Origin: a bacterium
GTDB taxonomy: Bacteria > Verrucomicrobiota > Kiritimatiellia > RFP12 > UBA1067
Assembly: GCA_030537465.1 (NCBI GenBank)
Contig: JAUNMP010000003.1
Location: forward strand, 1 to 46,961
DNA length: 46,961 nt
Direction of reading: 5' to 3'
Positions 7,210-14,977 of this stretch are shown here, in pieces. A program made the position numbers and the translations under genes. How positions within the stretch are numbered: the first letter of the stretch is position 1; every line of letters begins with the position of its first letter. Below the pieces are notes generated by a model, which had not been told where the DNA came from, did no database searches, and saw only the letters and a list, made by a program, of their open reading frames with translations.

Positions 7210-8991
7210 TTGACAGGCGAATCTACAAATGGCGTCGGCGTGGTGGAGACCCACACGCTGACGCTTTCGCTTCCCGAGGGGGGATTCCGCCTTGAGGAAG
7301 GAGGCTCGCTGCCTCGTGTGGACGTGGCTTGGGAAAGCTGCGGACTGGTCAAGCCGGAGAACGACAATGTCGTCTTCATCTGCCATGCGCTGACGGGGGA
7401 CGCACATGTGGCCGGGCGCTACGCCAACGAGAACGAGAGCTCGGGCTGGTGGGAGAGCATCGTCGGTCCGGGCAAAGCCATCGACACGAACCGTTATCGT
7501 GTGATCTGCGCGAATGTGTTGGGCGGCTGCAAGGGGACGACAGGTCCCTCCAGCGTCAATCCTGCGACGGGGCGACCCTGGGGAAGCGCCTTTCCGCGTT
7601 TCACGATCGGCGACACGGTCGAGGTCTATCGTGCGCTTCTGCGCGAACTCGGCGTGACGCATCTGGCCGGACTTGTCGGCGGAAGCTTCGGCGGCATCCA
7701 GGTCTGCGAATGGCTGGCGGCCCATCCGAACGAGGTCGACAAGGCCGTGATGATTGCTTCTGGCGCCGCCTTGAACTCCCAGGCGCTCGCCTTCGACATT
7801 GTCGGTCGCTATGCGATCACCCTTGACCCCCACTGGCACGGTGGCGACTACTATGATCGCCCGTTCGAGGACCGTCCGAACGTTGGTTTGGCCCAGGCCC
7901 GCCAGGTTGCGCACATCACCTATCTGTCCCTCGACCTGTTGAATCGCCGCTTCGGACGCAAGCAGCAGGAGGACTGGCTGGCCAAGGGCGCGGAGTGGCT
8001 GGAAGCGCATGCCGCGAAGTTCGGGACCACTTTCGCCATTGAGAGCTATTTGCGCTACCAGGCGAAGAAGTTCATTGCCCGTTTTGACGCGAATTCCTAT
8101 CTTCAGATCACGCATGCGATGGATCGTTATGACGCATCTGTCAAATACGGTTCCCTCGATGAGGTCTGCAGGCGCATCACGGCGAAGCTTCTCTTGGTTT
8201 CAATCTCGGGAGATTGGCTCTTCAGCGAGGAGCAGAGCCGCAACATTGCGGCTGCCATGCTACGGCAGGGCAAGGATGTCTCGTATTCCCATCTCGACAT
8301 CAAGGTGGGGCATGATGGGTTCCTAACCCATACGAAGGAACTCGGGAAGCTGATGGGGGCGTTCTTTGCCTCGATTCCGACCGAAGTGGCCTCCGAGAAA
8401 CGGCAGAAACTGGCTCCGATTGTTGAAATGATTCCCGAGGGGGGCGAGGTTCTTGACATTGGCTGCGGATCAGGCTCATTGCTGACGCTTCTTCGCGAGA
8501 AGAAGGTTCGGGGTACGGGCATTGAAATCGACTTCGGAAAGATCGTCGATGGTGTGCGTGGCGACCTGAACATACTTTACGAGGACGCCGACGAAGGTCT
8601 CGGTCTGCTGCCGGATGCAGCTTATGATGTTGCAGTGCTCTCGGAAACCCTGCAGACGGTGAAGAAGCCACGGGAGATTCTGGTCAAGATTCTCGACAAG
8701 GCGAAGGAAGCCGTCGTCACGATTCCGAACTTTGCGTCGATTGGCATTCGCCTGCACCTCTTGCTGACGGGTCGGATGCCTGTGGGCAGTGAGCTGCCGT
8801 TCGAATGGTACGATACGCCGAATACGCACTTCTTCACCTTCCACGACTTCCGCGCGCTTTGCGCCAAGGAAGGCATCGAGATCAAGACGGTTCGAGCTGA
8901 GGCGAATGGCTGGTTCGGGCGCCTGCTTCTGGCTCTGGGCTTCGTCAATCTGGGAGCCGACCGTGTGATTTGTCGTCTCGCCCGTCGGTGA
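7210..8991 (+). CDS. metX-metW: Homoserine O-acyltransferase fused to MetW methyltransferase-like domain (MetX-MetW)
   Basis: A 593-residue two-domain protein for methionine synthesis. Residues about 10-392 are an alpha/beta-hydrolase of the MetX family, which acylates homoserine (acetyl-CoA or succinyl-CoA; donor not decidable here). The nucleophile elbow is GGSFGG with Ser159, and the other catalytic residues are likely Asp335 (SGDWLFS) and His368 (VGHDGFL). GRPWGSAFPRFTIGD and the early CHALTGDAH are family landmarks. Residues about 400-593 match MetW, a SAM-fold protein: EVLDIGCGSGSLL (413-425), then ELPFEWYDTPNTHFFTFHDF. MetX and MetW are normally separate adjacent genes; here a single frame joins them through a short Lys/Arg linker. 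The start is the weakest point: TTG at 7210, six bases after the secDF stop and without a clear SD; in-frame GTG codons at about 7237-7242 are alternatives. Likely co-transcribed with secDF. Confidence 0.93.
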   Translation: MTGESTNGVGVVETHTLTLSLPEGGFRLEEGGSLPRVDVAWESCGLVKPENDNVVFICHALTGDAHVAGRYANENESSGWWESIVGPGKAIDTNRYRVICANVLGGCKGTTGPSSVNPATGRPWGSAFPRFTIGDTVEVYRALLRELGVTHLAGLVGGSFGGIQVCEWLAAHPNEVDKAVMIASGAALNSQALAFDIVGRYAITLDPHWHGGDYYDRPFEDRPNVGLAQARQVAHITYLSLDLLNRRFGRKQQEDWLAKGAEWLEAHAAKFGTTFAIESYLRYQAKKFIARFDANSYLQITHAMDRYDASVKYGSLDEVCRRITAKLLLVSISGDWLFSEEQSRNIAAAMLRQGKDVSYSHLDIKVGHDGFLTHTKELGKLMGAFFASIPTEVASEKRQKLAPIVEMIPEGGEVLDIGCGSGSLLTLLREKKVRGTGIEIDFGKIVDGVRGDLNILYEDADEGLGLLPDAAYDVAVLSETLQTVKKPREILVKILDKAKEAVVTIPNFASIGIRLHLLLTGRMPVGSELPFEWYDTPNTHFFTFHDFRALCAKEGIEIKTVRAEANGWFGRLLLALGFVNLGADRVICRLARR

Positions 8992-8994
8992 CCG

Positions 8995-9023
8995 AACTGG
9001 ATGACGGACTTGACTTTCCAGTT
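8995..9023 (+). terminator. Weak hairpin after metX-metW
   Basis: AACTGGA (8995-9001) pairs with TCCAGTT (9017-9023) four bases after the stop codon. There is no real T-run, so termination would be weak at best. The loop contains the -35 box of the next promoter. Confidence 0.3.
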
Positions 9024-9038
9024 TCGATAGTTCATAAT
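9010..9038 (+). promoter_or_regulatory. Sigma70-type promoter for galactokinase
   Basis: TTGACT at 9010-9015 and CATAAT at 9033-9038 lie 17 bases apart, 42 bases before the galactokinase ATG. The downstream leader is AT-rich and ends in AAGGAG at 9069-9074. Confidence 0.65.
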
Positions 9039-9079
9039 CTTGATATTCAGATTTTTAAAAAATCCTAGAAGGAGTGTCC

Positions 9080-10252
9080 ATGCAGAACCAGGAAGTCTAC
9101 GACGAGCTCGTCGCGAAGTTCGAGAAGCAGTACGGCTGCAAGCCCGCCGCCGTCGCCTACGCCCCCGGCCGCATTGAGGTGCTGGGCAACCACACCGACT
9201 ACAACGAGGGCTACGTCTTCTCGGCCGCCATCGACAAGGGTACGTTCTTCGCCGTCGCTCCGTCGGAGGATACGAAGTGCTCGCTCACGGCGGGTGACTT
9301 CATGGAGACGGTCGAATTCGATATCGCGAACGTTGCTCCTGCGAAAGAGATGACGTGGCAGAACTACGTCACGGGTACGTTCAACTGGCTCTTCGACGGC
9401 GAGCCCGCGAAGGCGGGCAAGGGCTGGAAGGGCATGTTCCTCGGCAACATCCCGCTGGGTGCCGGACTTTCCTCTTCCGCCGCGCTTGAGATGTGCACGG
9501 TCCTCGCGCTCTGCAAGCTCTATGGCATTGAGAAGGACAAGACCACTCTCGCAAAGATCGGTCAGAAGGCCGAGCACACGTTCGCTGGCTGCCCGTGTGG
9601 TCTTCTCGACCAGGCCTCCTCGCTCTACGGAAAGGAAGGCGGCCTCGTGAAGAGCGATTTCCGCTACTGCAAGTTCGAGAACGTCGACCTTGGTCCGACG
9701 GTCGCGTTCATGATGGTGAAGTCCAACGCGAAGCATGCGCTTGTGGACGGCGCCTACGCGAGCCGCCGTCAGGCATGCGAGGACGCGGCGAAGTACTTCG
9801 CGGGCGTCCTGAAGCACCCGGTCACGCATCTGCGCGACGTCTCCTGCGCTGAGTGGATCCTCTACCGCGGCGGTCTCTCCGAGACGACGGCCAAGCGCGC
9901 GATCCACCCGATCGGCGAGGATGAACGCGTGATCAACGGCGCGGCGCTTCTCGAGAAGGGCGACCTCGCCGGCTTCGGTTCGCTGATGTTCGATTCGCAC
10001 GAGTCCAGCCGCAACTGGTTCGAGAACTCCTGCGAGGAGCTCGACACGATCGTGGACGCCGCGAAGGCGATTCCCGAAGTGCTCGGCGCGCGTCTCTCCG
10101 GCGGTGGATTCGGCGGCAGCTGCTGCCTGCTTGTGAAGCCCGAGGCGGCGGACAAGATCGCCGCGGCGATCACGGCGGCCTACAAGACGGCCTACGGCGA
10201 CGAGCCGACCTGCGCGGTGATCAAGCCGAGCGAGGGCGCGCATCTCGTCTGA
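9080..10252 (+). CDS. galK: Galactokinase (GHMP kinase)
   Basis: A 390-residue GHMP-family sugar kinase, close to the usual galactokinase length; it phosphorylates galactose at C1 in the Leloir pathway. Motif 1, PGRIEVLGNHTDYNEGYVFS (residues 29-48), is the galactokinase signature with GNHTDYN in place of the usual GEHTDYN. Motif 2 is the ATP loop PLGAGLSSSAALE (about 125-137). The motif-3 glycine loop LSGGGFGGSC is present near residue 340. The ATG at 9080 is preferred over a GTG at 9074 because that GTG overlaps the SD AAGGAG. It has its own promoter and is followed by a sugar permease, giving a small galactose use unit; the rest of the Leloir pathway is not in the window. A related kinase for another hexose or N-acetylhexosamine is less likely but not excluded. 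Confidence 0.9.
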   Translation: MQNQEVYDELVAKFEKQYGCKPAAVAYAPGRIEVLGNHTDYNEGYVFSAAIDKGTFFAVAPSEDTKCSLTAGDFMETVEFDIANVAPAKEMTWQNYVTGTFNWLFDGEPAKAGKGWKGMFLGNIPLGAGLSSSAALEMCTVLALCKLYGIEKDKTTLAKIGQKAEHTFAGCPCGLLDQASSLYGKEGGLVKSDFRYCKFENVDLGPTVAFMMVKSNAKHALVDGAYASRRQACEDAAKYFAGVLKHPVTHLRDVSCAEWILYRGGLSETTAKRAIHPIGEDERVINGAALLEKGDLAGFGSLMFDSHESSRNWFENSCEELDTIVDAAKAIPEVLGARLSGGGFGGSCCLLVKPEAADKIAAAITAAYKTAYGDEPTCAVIKPSEGAHLV

Positions 10253-10258
10253 TGACGA

Positions 10259-10352
10259 GTTCAAGGTTCAAAGTTCCAAGTTTCATGTTTCGTGTTCAAA
10301 GTTGGCTTGTCCAATACCCGAAACCTTGAACCCGGAACCTTGAACCTTGAAC
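10259..10352. repeat. Low-complexity ttcaagg/ttccaag inverted repeat between galK and the permease
   Basis: A left arm at 10259-10277 (GTTCAAGGTTCAAAGTTCC) and a right arm at 10334-10352 match as inverted repeats at 18 of 19 positions. Between and after them are more degenerate copies of the same 6-7-base words (ttcaagg, ttccaag, ttgaacc). Related words occur at 361-395, at 11,690-11,725 and around 16,920-16,985, always at gene ends. In RNA this would form a long hairpin between two co-oriented genes. Confidence 0.7.
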
Positions 10353-10394
10353 CTGAAACTTTGAATTCGAAACCTTAAACAAGAAAGTCAAATC

Positions 10395-11681
10395 ATGTCT
10401 AACGAAAGTCAATCCAAGGGCAATCTGCTCGCCATCGGCGTCTGCTTCGCCCTCTTCTTCATGATCGCGTTTGTGACGAACTTCGCCGGCGCGATGGGCC
10501 CCATCCTCAAGACTCAGTTCGGTGCCTCCAACATGGCATCCCAGCTGGGCTCCGCCGCGAACTTCTTCGCCTATTTTTTCATGGGCATCCCCGGCGGTCT
10601 CATTCTGAAGCGCAAGGGCTATAAGTTCACGTCGCTGCTGGCGGCCGCAGTTGGCTTCCTCGGCGTGGGCGTGCAGCTCGCCGCCGCCTACTGCGGCAAG
10701 GACAGCGCGTTCACGGTGTACGTGACGGGTGCGTTCATCGCCGGCTTCTCGATGTGCCTGCTGAACCTCGTCGTCAACCCGCTCCTCAACACGCTCGGCG
10801 GTGGCGGCAACAAGGGCAACCAGCTCGTGCAGTTCGGATGCTCGCTGAACTCGATCGGCGCCACGCTCGCCCCGGTCATCCTCGGCTGGCTCGTTGGTGG
10901 TGAGGTTGCCAAGGCGAATGTCGGCCAGGCGGTTCCGGCCCTTGTGATTGCCATGGCGATCTTCGCGGTGGCCTTCGTCGTGATCGCCCTGTCGAAGATT
11001 CCCGAGCCGCACCTTGAGACGGCCGAGGAGAAGGCCAACCGCACGTCGGTCGTGGCCGACATCCTGTCGACGCTCAAGTTCCGCCACTTCACGCTCGGCG
11101 CGCTCGCGATCTTCTTCTACATCGTGATCGAGAGCGGCATCCCGAACATGGCGATGCTCTACATGACGGCCGAGAAACTTGGTGAAGTCAAGAACCCGGC
11201 GTTCGTCGGCGCGGCCGTGGCCGGCAGCGTCTGTGGCGCCTACTGGTTCTGCATGATGATCGGCCGTCTGCTGGGCGGCGTGATTGGCGGCAAGGTCTCC
11301 TCCCGAGTGCAGATCACGATCTGCTCGGTGATGGGCATTGCGTGCATGCTCGCGGCGATGTACATGCCGGTGAAGATGGTCACGGTGTTCGGCAAGGAGT
11401 TCCCGCTCGCGATGTGCGCGATGGCGCTCTGCGGTCTCTTCACCTCGGTGATGTGGGGCGGCATCTTCAACATGGCGGCCGAGGGCCTTGGCAAGTATGT
11501 GCCGATGGGCTCGGGCATCTTCATGGCGATGGTCGTCGGCGGCCTGATGCTGCCGGTGCAGGGGCTCGTCGCGGACAAGATCGGCTTCCTGAACAGCTAC
11601 TGGATGACGATCGCCCTCTTCGCCTACGTGCTCTTCTACGCGCTGATCGGTTCGCGCGTCTCGAAGCGCGCCGATGCGTAA
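10395..11681 (+). CDS. MFS sugar permease, FucP/GluP-like (likely galactose or glucose/H+ symporter)
   Basis: A 428-residue major-facilitator protein with about twelve hydrophobic segments. The sequence around residues 125-170 (SMCLLNLVVNPLLNTLGGGG ... NQLVQFGCSLNSIGATLAP) is characteristic of the fucose/glucose-galactose permease subgroup (FucP, GluP). It carries conserved Asn/Gln residues (NPLLN, GCSLNSIGA) that line the sugar path in that group. A cytoplasmic loop sits near residues 205-225 (KIPEPHLETAEEKANRTSVV). Position directly after galactokinase argues for galactose uptake feeding the kinase; that is inference. The start is ATG 10395 with only a weak purine stretch upstream (AAGAAAG). 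The preceding gap holds the ttcaagg repeats. It ends with a clear terminator at 11763-11791. Confidence 0.88.
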   Translation: MSNESQSKGNLLAIGVCFALFFMIAFVTNFAGAMGPILKTQFGASNMASQLGSAANFFAYFFMGIPGGLILKRKGYKFTSLLAAAVGFLGVGVQLAAAYCGKDSAFTVYVTGAFIAGFSMCLLNLVVNPLLNTLGGGGNKGNQLVQFGCSLNSIGATLAPVILGWLVGGEVAKANVGQAVPALVIAMAIFAVAFVVIALSKIPEPHLETAEEKANRTSVVADILSTLKFRHFTLGALAIFFYIVIESGIPNMAMLYMTAEKLGEVKNPAFVGAAVAGSVCGAYWFCMMIGRLLGGVIGGKVSSRVQITICSVMGIACMLAAMYMPVKMVTVFGKEFPLAMCAMALCGLFTSVMWGGIFNMAAEGLGKYVPMGSGIFMAMVVGGLMLPVQGLVADKIGFLNSYWMTIALFAYVLFYALIGSRVSKRADA

Positions 11682-11762
11682 GAATGGAAGGTTGAGGGGG
11701 GGGGAGAGAAGGTTGAGAGGTTAGAGATTTCCGAGTATGCCTTTCGCCTCTCCCCTGATGAT

Positions 11763-11791
11763 GCCCCACCTGTATCGGGTGGGGCTTTCTT
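11763..11791 (+). terminator. Intrinsic terminator after the sugar permease
   Basis: GCCCCACC (11763-11770) pairs perfectly with GGTGGGGC (11778-11785) across a seven-base loop, and TTTCTT follows immediately. It lies about 80 bases after the permease stop. The gap before it holds degenerate aggttgag repeats. Confidence 0.8.
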
Positions 11792-11818
11792 GTGCCAGGA
11801 AGATAGGTCAAGCAGGCT

Positions 11819-11838
11819 CCACATACGAGTCTTGCCCA
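11819..11838. repeat. 20-bp dispersed repeat, copy 1
   Basis: CCACATACGAGTCTTGCCCA occurs here and again, identical, at 15825-15844. Both copies lie about 30 bases beyond a strong hairpin (11763-11785 here, 15763-15792 there). The flanks differ, so the identity is local. Confidence 0.75.
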
Positions 11839-11851
11839 CACAAAGAATTTG

Positions 11852-12346
11852 CAATTTAATGGAGGCTTCAGGTATAAGTGTGGGTCTCATTTCAAGGCTT
11901 TATGAAGTACGCAGATGCTCCGCATACGCGGTATTTGCCGAAAACCGTTGTGGCTAACGACGCCCTCGCCCAATCGCAATTCATTGACAAACCGGAAATC
12001 CCCATTTACGGCGAGGGCTACGCCACGAACGGTTTTCGGCAAGATCATACATCCAGAAGGCTGTTGCCTAATACGCATCTTCGACCGAATCGACCGTGGC
12101 GGAATGCGCCGAAGAGCGAAGCTCGAAGGGAAGGTTGCGAAGCAACGGCGAAGCCGCCCGCAAGGGCCCGCGCCCGCGCGTCAAAAATCAAGCCATAGAA
12201 TTGGCAAATTCAAGTCATTGGCGCGGGCGTTGTAGCCATGTCGATTCGGTCGAAAAATCTGCGTATGCGCAGCATCTGCGTACCTAATAGGGCGCTCCGA
12301 GTACCTGAACAGACCCACACTTATACCCGAAGAGCCATTTAATGCC
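11852..12346. mobile_element. Nested foldback element (MITE-like or structured RNA), non-coding
   Basis: This fills most of the gene-free stretch 11,682-12,412. The outer arms are a perfect 17-bp inverted repeat, GGTATAAGTGTGGGTCT at 11871-11887 and its complement at 12311-12327, extended outward imperfectly (gcttc.../...cgaag, then ccattaaat/atttaatg) to about 11852 and 12346. Inside, TACGCAGATGCT at 11908-11919 mirrors 12272-12283 with the match continuing (cgcatacgc/gcgtatgcg). A compact hairpin pairs 11935-11976 (TTGCCGAAAACCGTT ... GCCCTCGCC) with 12010-12042. A second domain pairs TTCGACCGAATCGAC at 12080-12094 with 12240-12254, and CGCCCGCGC 12171-12179 with 12221-12229. Between them stand three GAA-triloop hairpins at 12114-12124, 12134-12146 and 12147-12155. 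Open frames across it read the arms in both senses and look like artefacts. No transposase is present. Either a non-autonomous mobile repeat or a large structured RNA. Confidence 0.7.
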
Positions 12347-12412
12347 ACCATTGAGTATGGGCAGTACAAGTATGGGGAGCACCAGGCGTGATGGAGGGGA
12401 AAGGAAAAAGTG

Positions 12413-13615
12413 ATGAAACGAGACAATGAGAATCGGGTTGTGTTTCTCGATTGGCTGCGCGTGATCGCCTGTTTCATGGTGATGGTCGTGCACGCCTGCG
12501 AGGCCTTCTATTTCAACGACGCGGGCGAGACGTGCTTCCGTTCGCTCTCCGATGCCCGCTGGGCCGTCGGCATCGACTCGGCCTGCCGTGCCGCCGTGCC
12601 ACTCTTTGTGATCGCCTCGAGTTTTCTCCTTTTCCCGCTGAAGCGGACGACGGGCGATTTCTTCCGTCGTCGCCTTGCGCGTGTCGTCCTGCCGTTCCTC
12701 CTCTGGTCCGGCGTCTACATCGTCTGGAACGCCCTGAGTTTCGAGAAGGGCTTCACCTGCGACGTCTCGGCCATCGGCGGAAACTTCGCGCGCTTTTTCT
12801 TTAACTTCCCGATGACGACTGGCGGGCATCTCTGGTTCGTGCCAATGCTTCTTGGGCTTTATCTCGTGATGCCGCTCTTGTCCCCCTGGGCCGAGAAGGT
12901 GACGGAGAGGGAGCTGCGCGGCTGGATCCTGCTCTGGCTCTTCACGACGCTCTTCCCGTTCGTGCGCAAGCTCTGGGCCTGCTGGTTCGCCCCTGCCGCC
13001 GATGCCGCCTCGGGCACGTTCTGGTCTCACACATTTGGCCTCGGCGACTTCGACGCCCTGCCCTTCCTCTGGGGCGAGTGCCCCTGGAACTCGTTCGGCA
13101 CGTTCCAGTATGTGAGCGGATTCTTCGGCTATCTGCTGATCGGACTCTACCTGCGGAAGTTCCTCCCGCAGCTGAATTGGCGCCAGACCCTCACGCGGGC
13201 CATTCCGCTTTGGATTGTCGGCTATGCGATTGTGGCTGGCTTCTTCTATTGCCGCATTCCATTCGACGGCTCCTTCCCGTTGACGCGTCCCTACGCGCTC
13301 GCCGTCGATCTCGAGATGAGCTGGGAGTTCTGCAGCCTTGGCGTGGCGCTGACGGTGATCGGATACATCCTCGTGCTGCGCAAGCTCGATTTCTCTGGCT
13401 GGTTCTACGCGCACGTCGTGCGCCCCATCTCGGAGGCGAGTTATGGAACCTACCTCATGCACATGCTCATCCTCTCGCCCGTCGTCGGACAGTATCGCAC
13501 GTCGCTCTCCACGCCGCTGACGATCGTCCTGACCGCCGTCACGACCTTCGTCCTGGCTTCGCTTGTGAGTATTGTGTTGAGGCGAATTCCCGGAATCGGC
13601 AAGTCCATTACATGA
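12413..13615 (+). CDS. Acyltransferase-3 family membrane protein
   Basis: A 400-residue polytopic membrane protein of the acyltransferase-3 (OafA/NodX/YrhL) family, which O-acylates sugars of lipopolysaccharide, exopolysaccharide or peptidoglycan. The N-terminus FLDWLRVIACFMVMVVHACE is typical: a hydrophobic first helix with the conserved Arg and His (RVIA ... VVHA). About ten hydrophobic segments follow, with GGHLWFVPMLLGLYLVMPLL matching the conserved HLWFlp-type region. Near the end, ISEASYGTYLMHMLI is the common closing motif. The ATG at 12413 is preceded by AAAGGAAAAAG; a GTG one codon upstream is also possible. No promoter is obvious between the foldback element and the gene. The acceptor polymer is unknown, and no other glycan genes are adjacent. 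Confidence 0.9.
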   Translation: MKRDNENRVVFLDWLRVIACFMVMVVHACEAFYFNDAGETCFRSLSDARWAVGIDSACRAAVPLFVIASSFLLFPLKRTTGDFFRRRLARVVLPFLLWSGVYIVWNALSFEKGFTCDVSAIGGNFARFFFNFPMTTGGHLWFVPMLLGLYLVMPLLSPWAEKVTERELRGWILLWLFTTLFPFVRKLWACWFAPAADAASGTFWSHTFGLGDFDALPFLWGECPWNSFGTFQYVSGFFGYLLIGLYLRKFLPQLNWRQTLTRAIPLWIVGYAIVAGFFYCRIPFDGSFPLTRPYALAVDLEMSWEFCSLGVALTVIGYILVLRKLDFSGWFYAHVVRPISEASYGTYLMHMLILSPVVGQYRTSLSTPLTIVLTAVTTFVLASLVSIVLRRIPGIGKSIT

Positions 13616-13638
13616 GTGGCATGAATCATCGGAAGATA

Positions 13639-13647
13639 TGGTATAAT
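13639..13647 (+). promoter_or_regulatory. Extended -10 promoter of the kinase gene
   Basis: TGGTATAAT is a perfect extended -10 element. Initiation 6-8 bases downstream falls at about 13654, essentially on the ATG at 13655, and no SD precedes that ATG. The mRNA would be leaderless. No good -35 is seen, as expected for extended -10 promoters. Confidence 0.6.
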
Positions 13648-13654
13648 GTCCCCT

Positions 13655-14977
13655 ATGGCAGAATCCACCGAGACAGTTGTTCCGCAGAAAATCGGTAAAT
13701 GGCGTATCGTGCGCTCGCTTGGCAAGGGCGGCATGGCCGAAGTTTACGAGGTGGAGGACGAGAAGCTCGGATCCCGCTACGCGTTGAAGCTCTTCACGTA
13801 TGATCGGGCGGAGCGGGAGATGGCGCGTACGCGTTTCTTCTCCGAGGGACGTCTCCTCGCGAAGCTCGACCACCCGCGTCTCGTGCGCGTCTACGAGGTC
13901 GAGGAGGACGCCGCCACGGGACGCCCCTATTTCGTGATGGATCTGGTGCTGTCGCCAGATGGCGGGCCGCGGACGCTTGCGGAGGTCGAGACGCCGGACG
14001 AAGACCAGGTCGCCATGTGGTACGAGGATCTCCGCGGCGGCCTCGACTACATCCACGGGAAGGGCATTCTCCACCGCGACCTCAAGCTGCAGAACGTGCT
14101 CCTTGGGTCGGACGGCCATGCCGTTCTCTCCGACTTCGGCGTGGCGAAGATCTTCGATCCCTCCCTGCGGGTCGATCTCGGTCTCTCGGCCGAACAGACG
14201 CTGATTGCCGCGAAGGGCGGACAGAAGACCGTGATGGGCAGCGTCGGCTATCTCGCCCCCGAGGTGGAGATGGGCGTCGCGGCTTCGAAGGAGAGCGATT
14301 GGTATGCGTTGGGAGTCTTGATTTTCCGTCTGCTCACGGGTGTGTGGTGCGATGCCCGCACGGATGTCGTGGGGGACCTTGAAAGCTATTCCCCCACGTG
14401 GCTCAAGATCCTGCCCAAGCTCCTTCATTTGAATCCGGCCGGGCGCGAGTGCCCCAGCTGGACGGAGCTCGAGCGTGCTCGCCGTGAGGAAGAGGCCTAT
14501 CGGGTCGAGCAGCTCTATCTGGAGGCGCGGGACAAACTCCGTCGCGCCAAGACGTCCAAGAAATGGCTGATTGGTGTCATAGCCGCAGGTCTGGTGATGG
14601 CGCTGGTTGGGACTGTATGGTTTACGGTTTGGCAACATCTATTCCGTTTGCCGACATTTGACGAACTCTGTGTCATTCCCGCCGATGTTCCCGCCGTCGT
14701 GTCGGATGACGACGATGTGGCGTCGCGGGCCTTCTATCGTCTGGCGCAGACGGATGCCTGGTTTCTGACGCGTGACATTCTGGGTGATGTCGGTGCGGGG
14801 CGGAAGACGCGGGCAAGTGCCGTGGTTGACATTCGGCGCTTGATCCAGCGTCTGCGGCAGGATGAAGAGGAGGTCTTCGGCCAGGAATATGAATGTCTCA
14901 GCGATGAGCATCCGGAGGCATTGATCCGCCTGCTTTCGGGAATGGCCGATCGTCTGGAAGGAAAGGAGGTACCATGA
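13655..14977 (+). CDS. Membrane-anchored Ser/Thr protein kinase (Hanks type)
   Basis: A 440-residue PknB-like kinase with an apparently complete active site: glycine loop LGKGGMAEVY (residues 22-31), Lys45 in YALKLF, Glu64 in helix C, HRDLKLQN (140-147, Asp142 catalytic base), DFG (160-162) and APE (201-203). The usual Pro of HRDLKPxN is Leu here. A juxtamembrane charged helix (about 270-302) precedes one membrane segment (303-327, WLIGVIAAGLVMALVGTVWF), then an outside domain of about 110 residues rich in Asp that matches no sensor fold I know. An in-frame ATG at 13646 lies within the -10 box, so ATG 13655 is the more likely start. The stop overlaps the start of the sigma-factor gene (ATGA), so the two are coupled; kinase/ECF pairs are common in Planctomycetes and relatives, where the kinase is thought to control the sigma factor. 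Confidence 0.93.
   Translation: MAESTETVVPQKIGKWRIVRSLGKGGMAEVYEVEDEKLGSRYALKLFTYDRAEREMARTRFFSEGRLLAKLDHPRLVRVYEVEEDAATGRPYFVMDLVLSPDGGPRTLAEVETPDEDQVAMWYEDLRGGLDYIHGKGILHRDLKLQNVLLGSDGHAVLSDFGVAKIFDPSLRVDLGLSAEQTLIAAKGGQKTVMGSVGYLAPEVEMGVAASKESDWYALGVLIFRLLTGVWCDARTDVVGDLESYSPTWLKILPKLLHLNPAGRECPSWTELERARREEEAYRVEQLYLEARDKLRRAKTSKKWLIGVIAAGLVMALVGTVWFTVWQHLFRLPTFDELCVIPADVPAVVSDDDDVASRAFYRLAQTDAWFLTRDILGDVGAGRKTRASAVVDIRRLIQRLRQDEEEVFGQEYECLSDEHPEALIRLLSGMADRLEGKEVP

Noticed and set aside
4576..8115. Open frame of 1179 codons on the - strand, antisense to secDF and metX-metW
   Set aside because: It mirrors two genes with clear families. The translation is rich in Arg/Asp/Glu/His without motifs, a known effect of strong third-position bias on the complementary frame.
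11878..12235. Overlapping + strand frames of 106 codons inside the foldback element
   Set aside because: They read through the inverted-repeat arms; the same peptides appear in reverse-strand frames of the other arm. No SD and no domain.
12284..14638. Long - strand frame of 784 codons across the acyltransferase and kinase genes
   Set aside because: The + strand genes here have full catalytic motifs; the opposite frame has low-complexity charged composition and no recognisable start.
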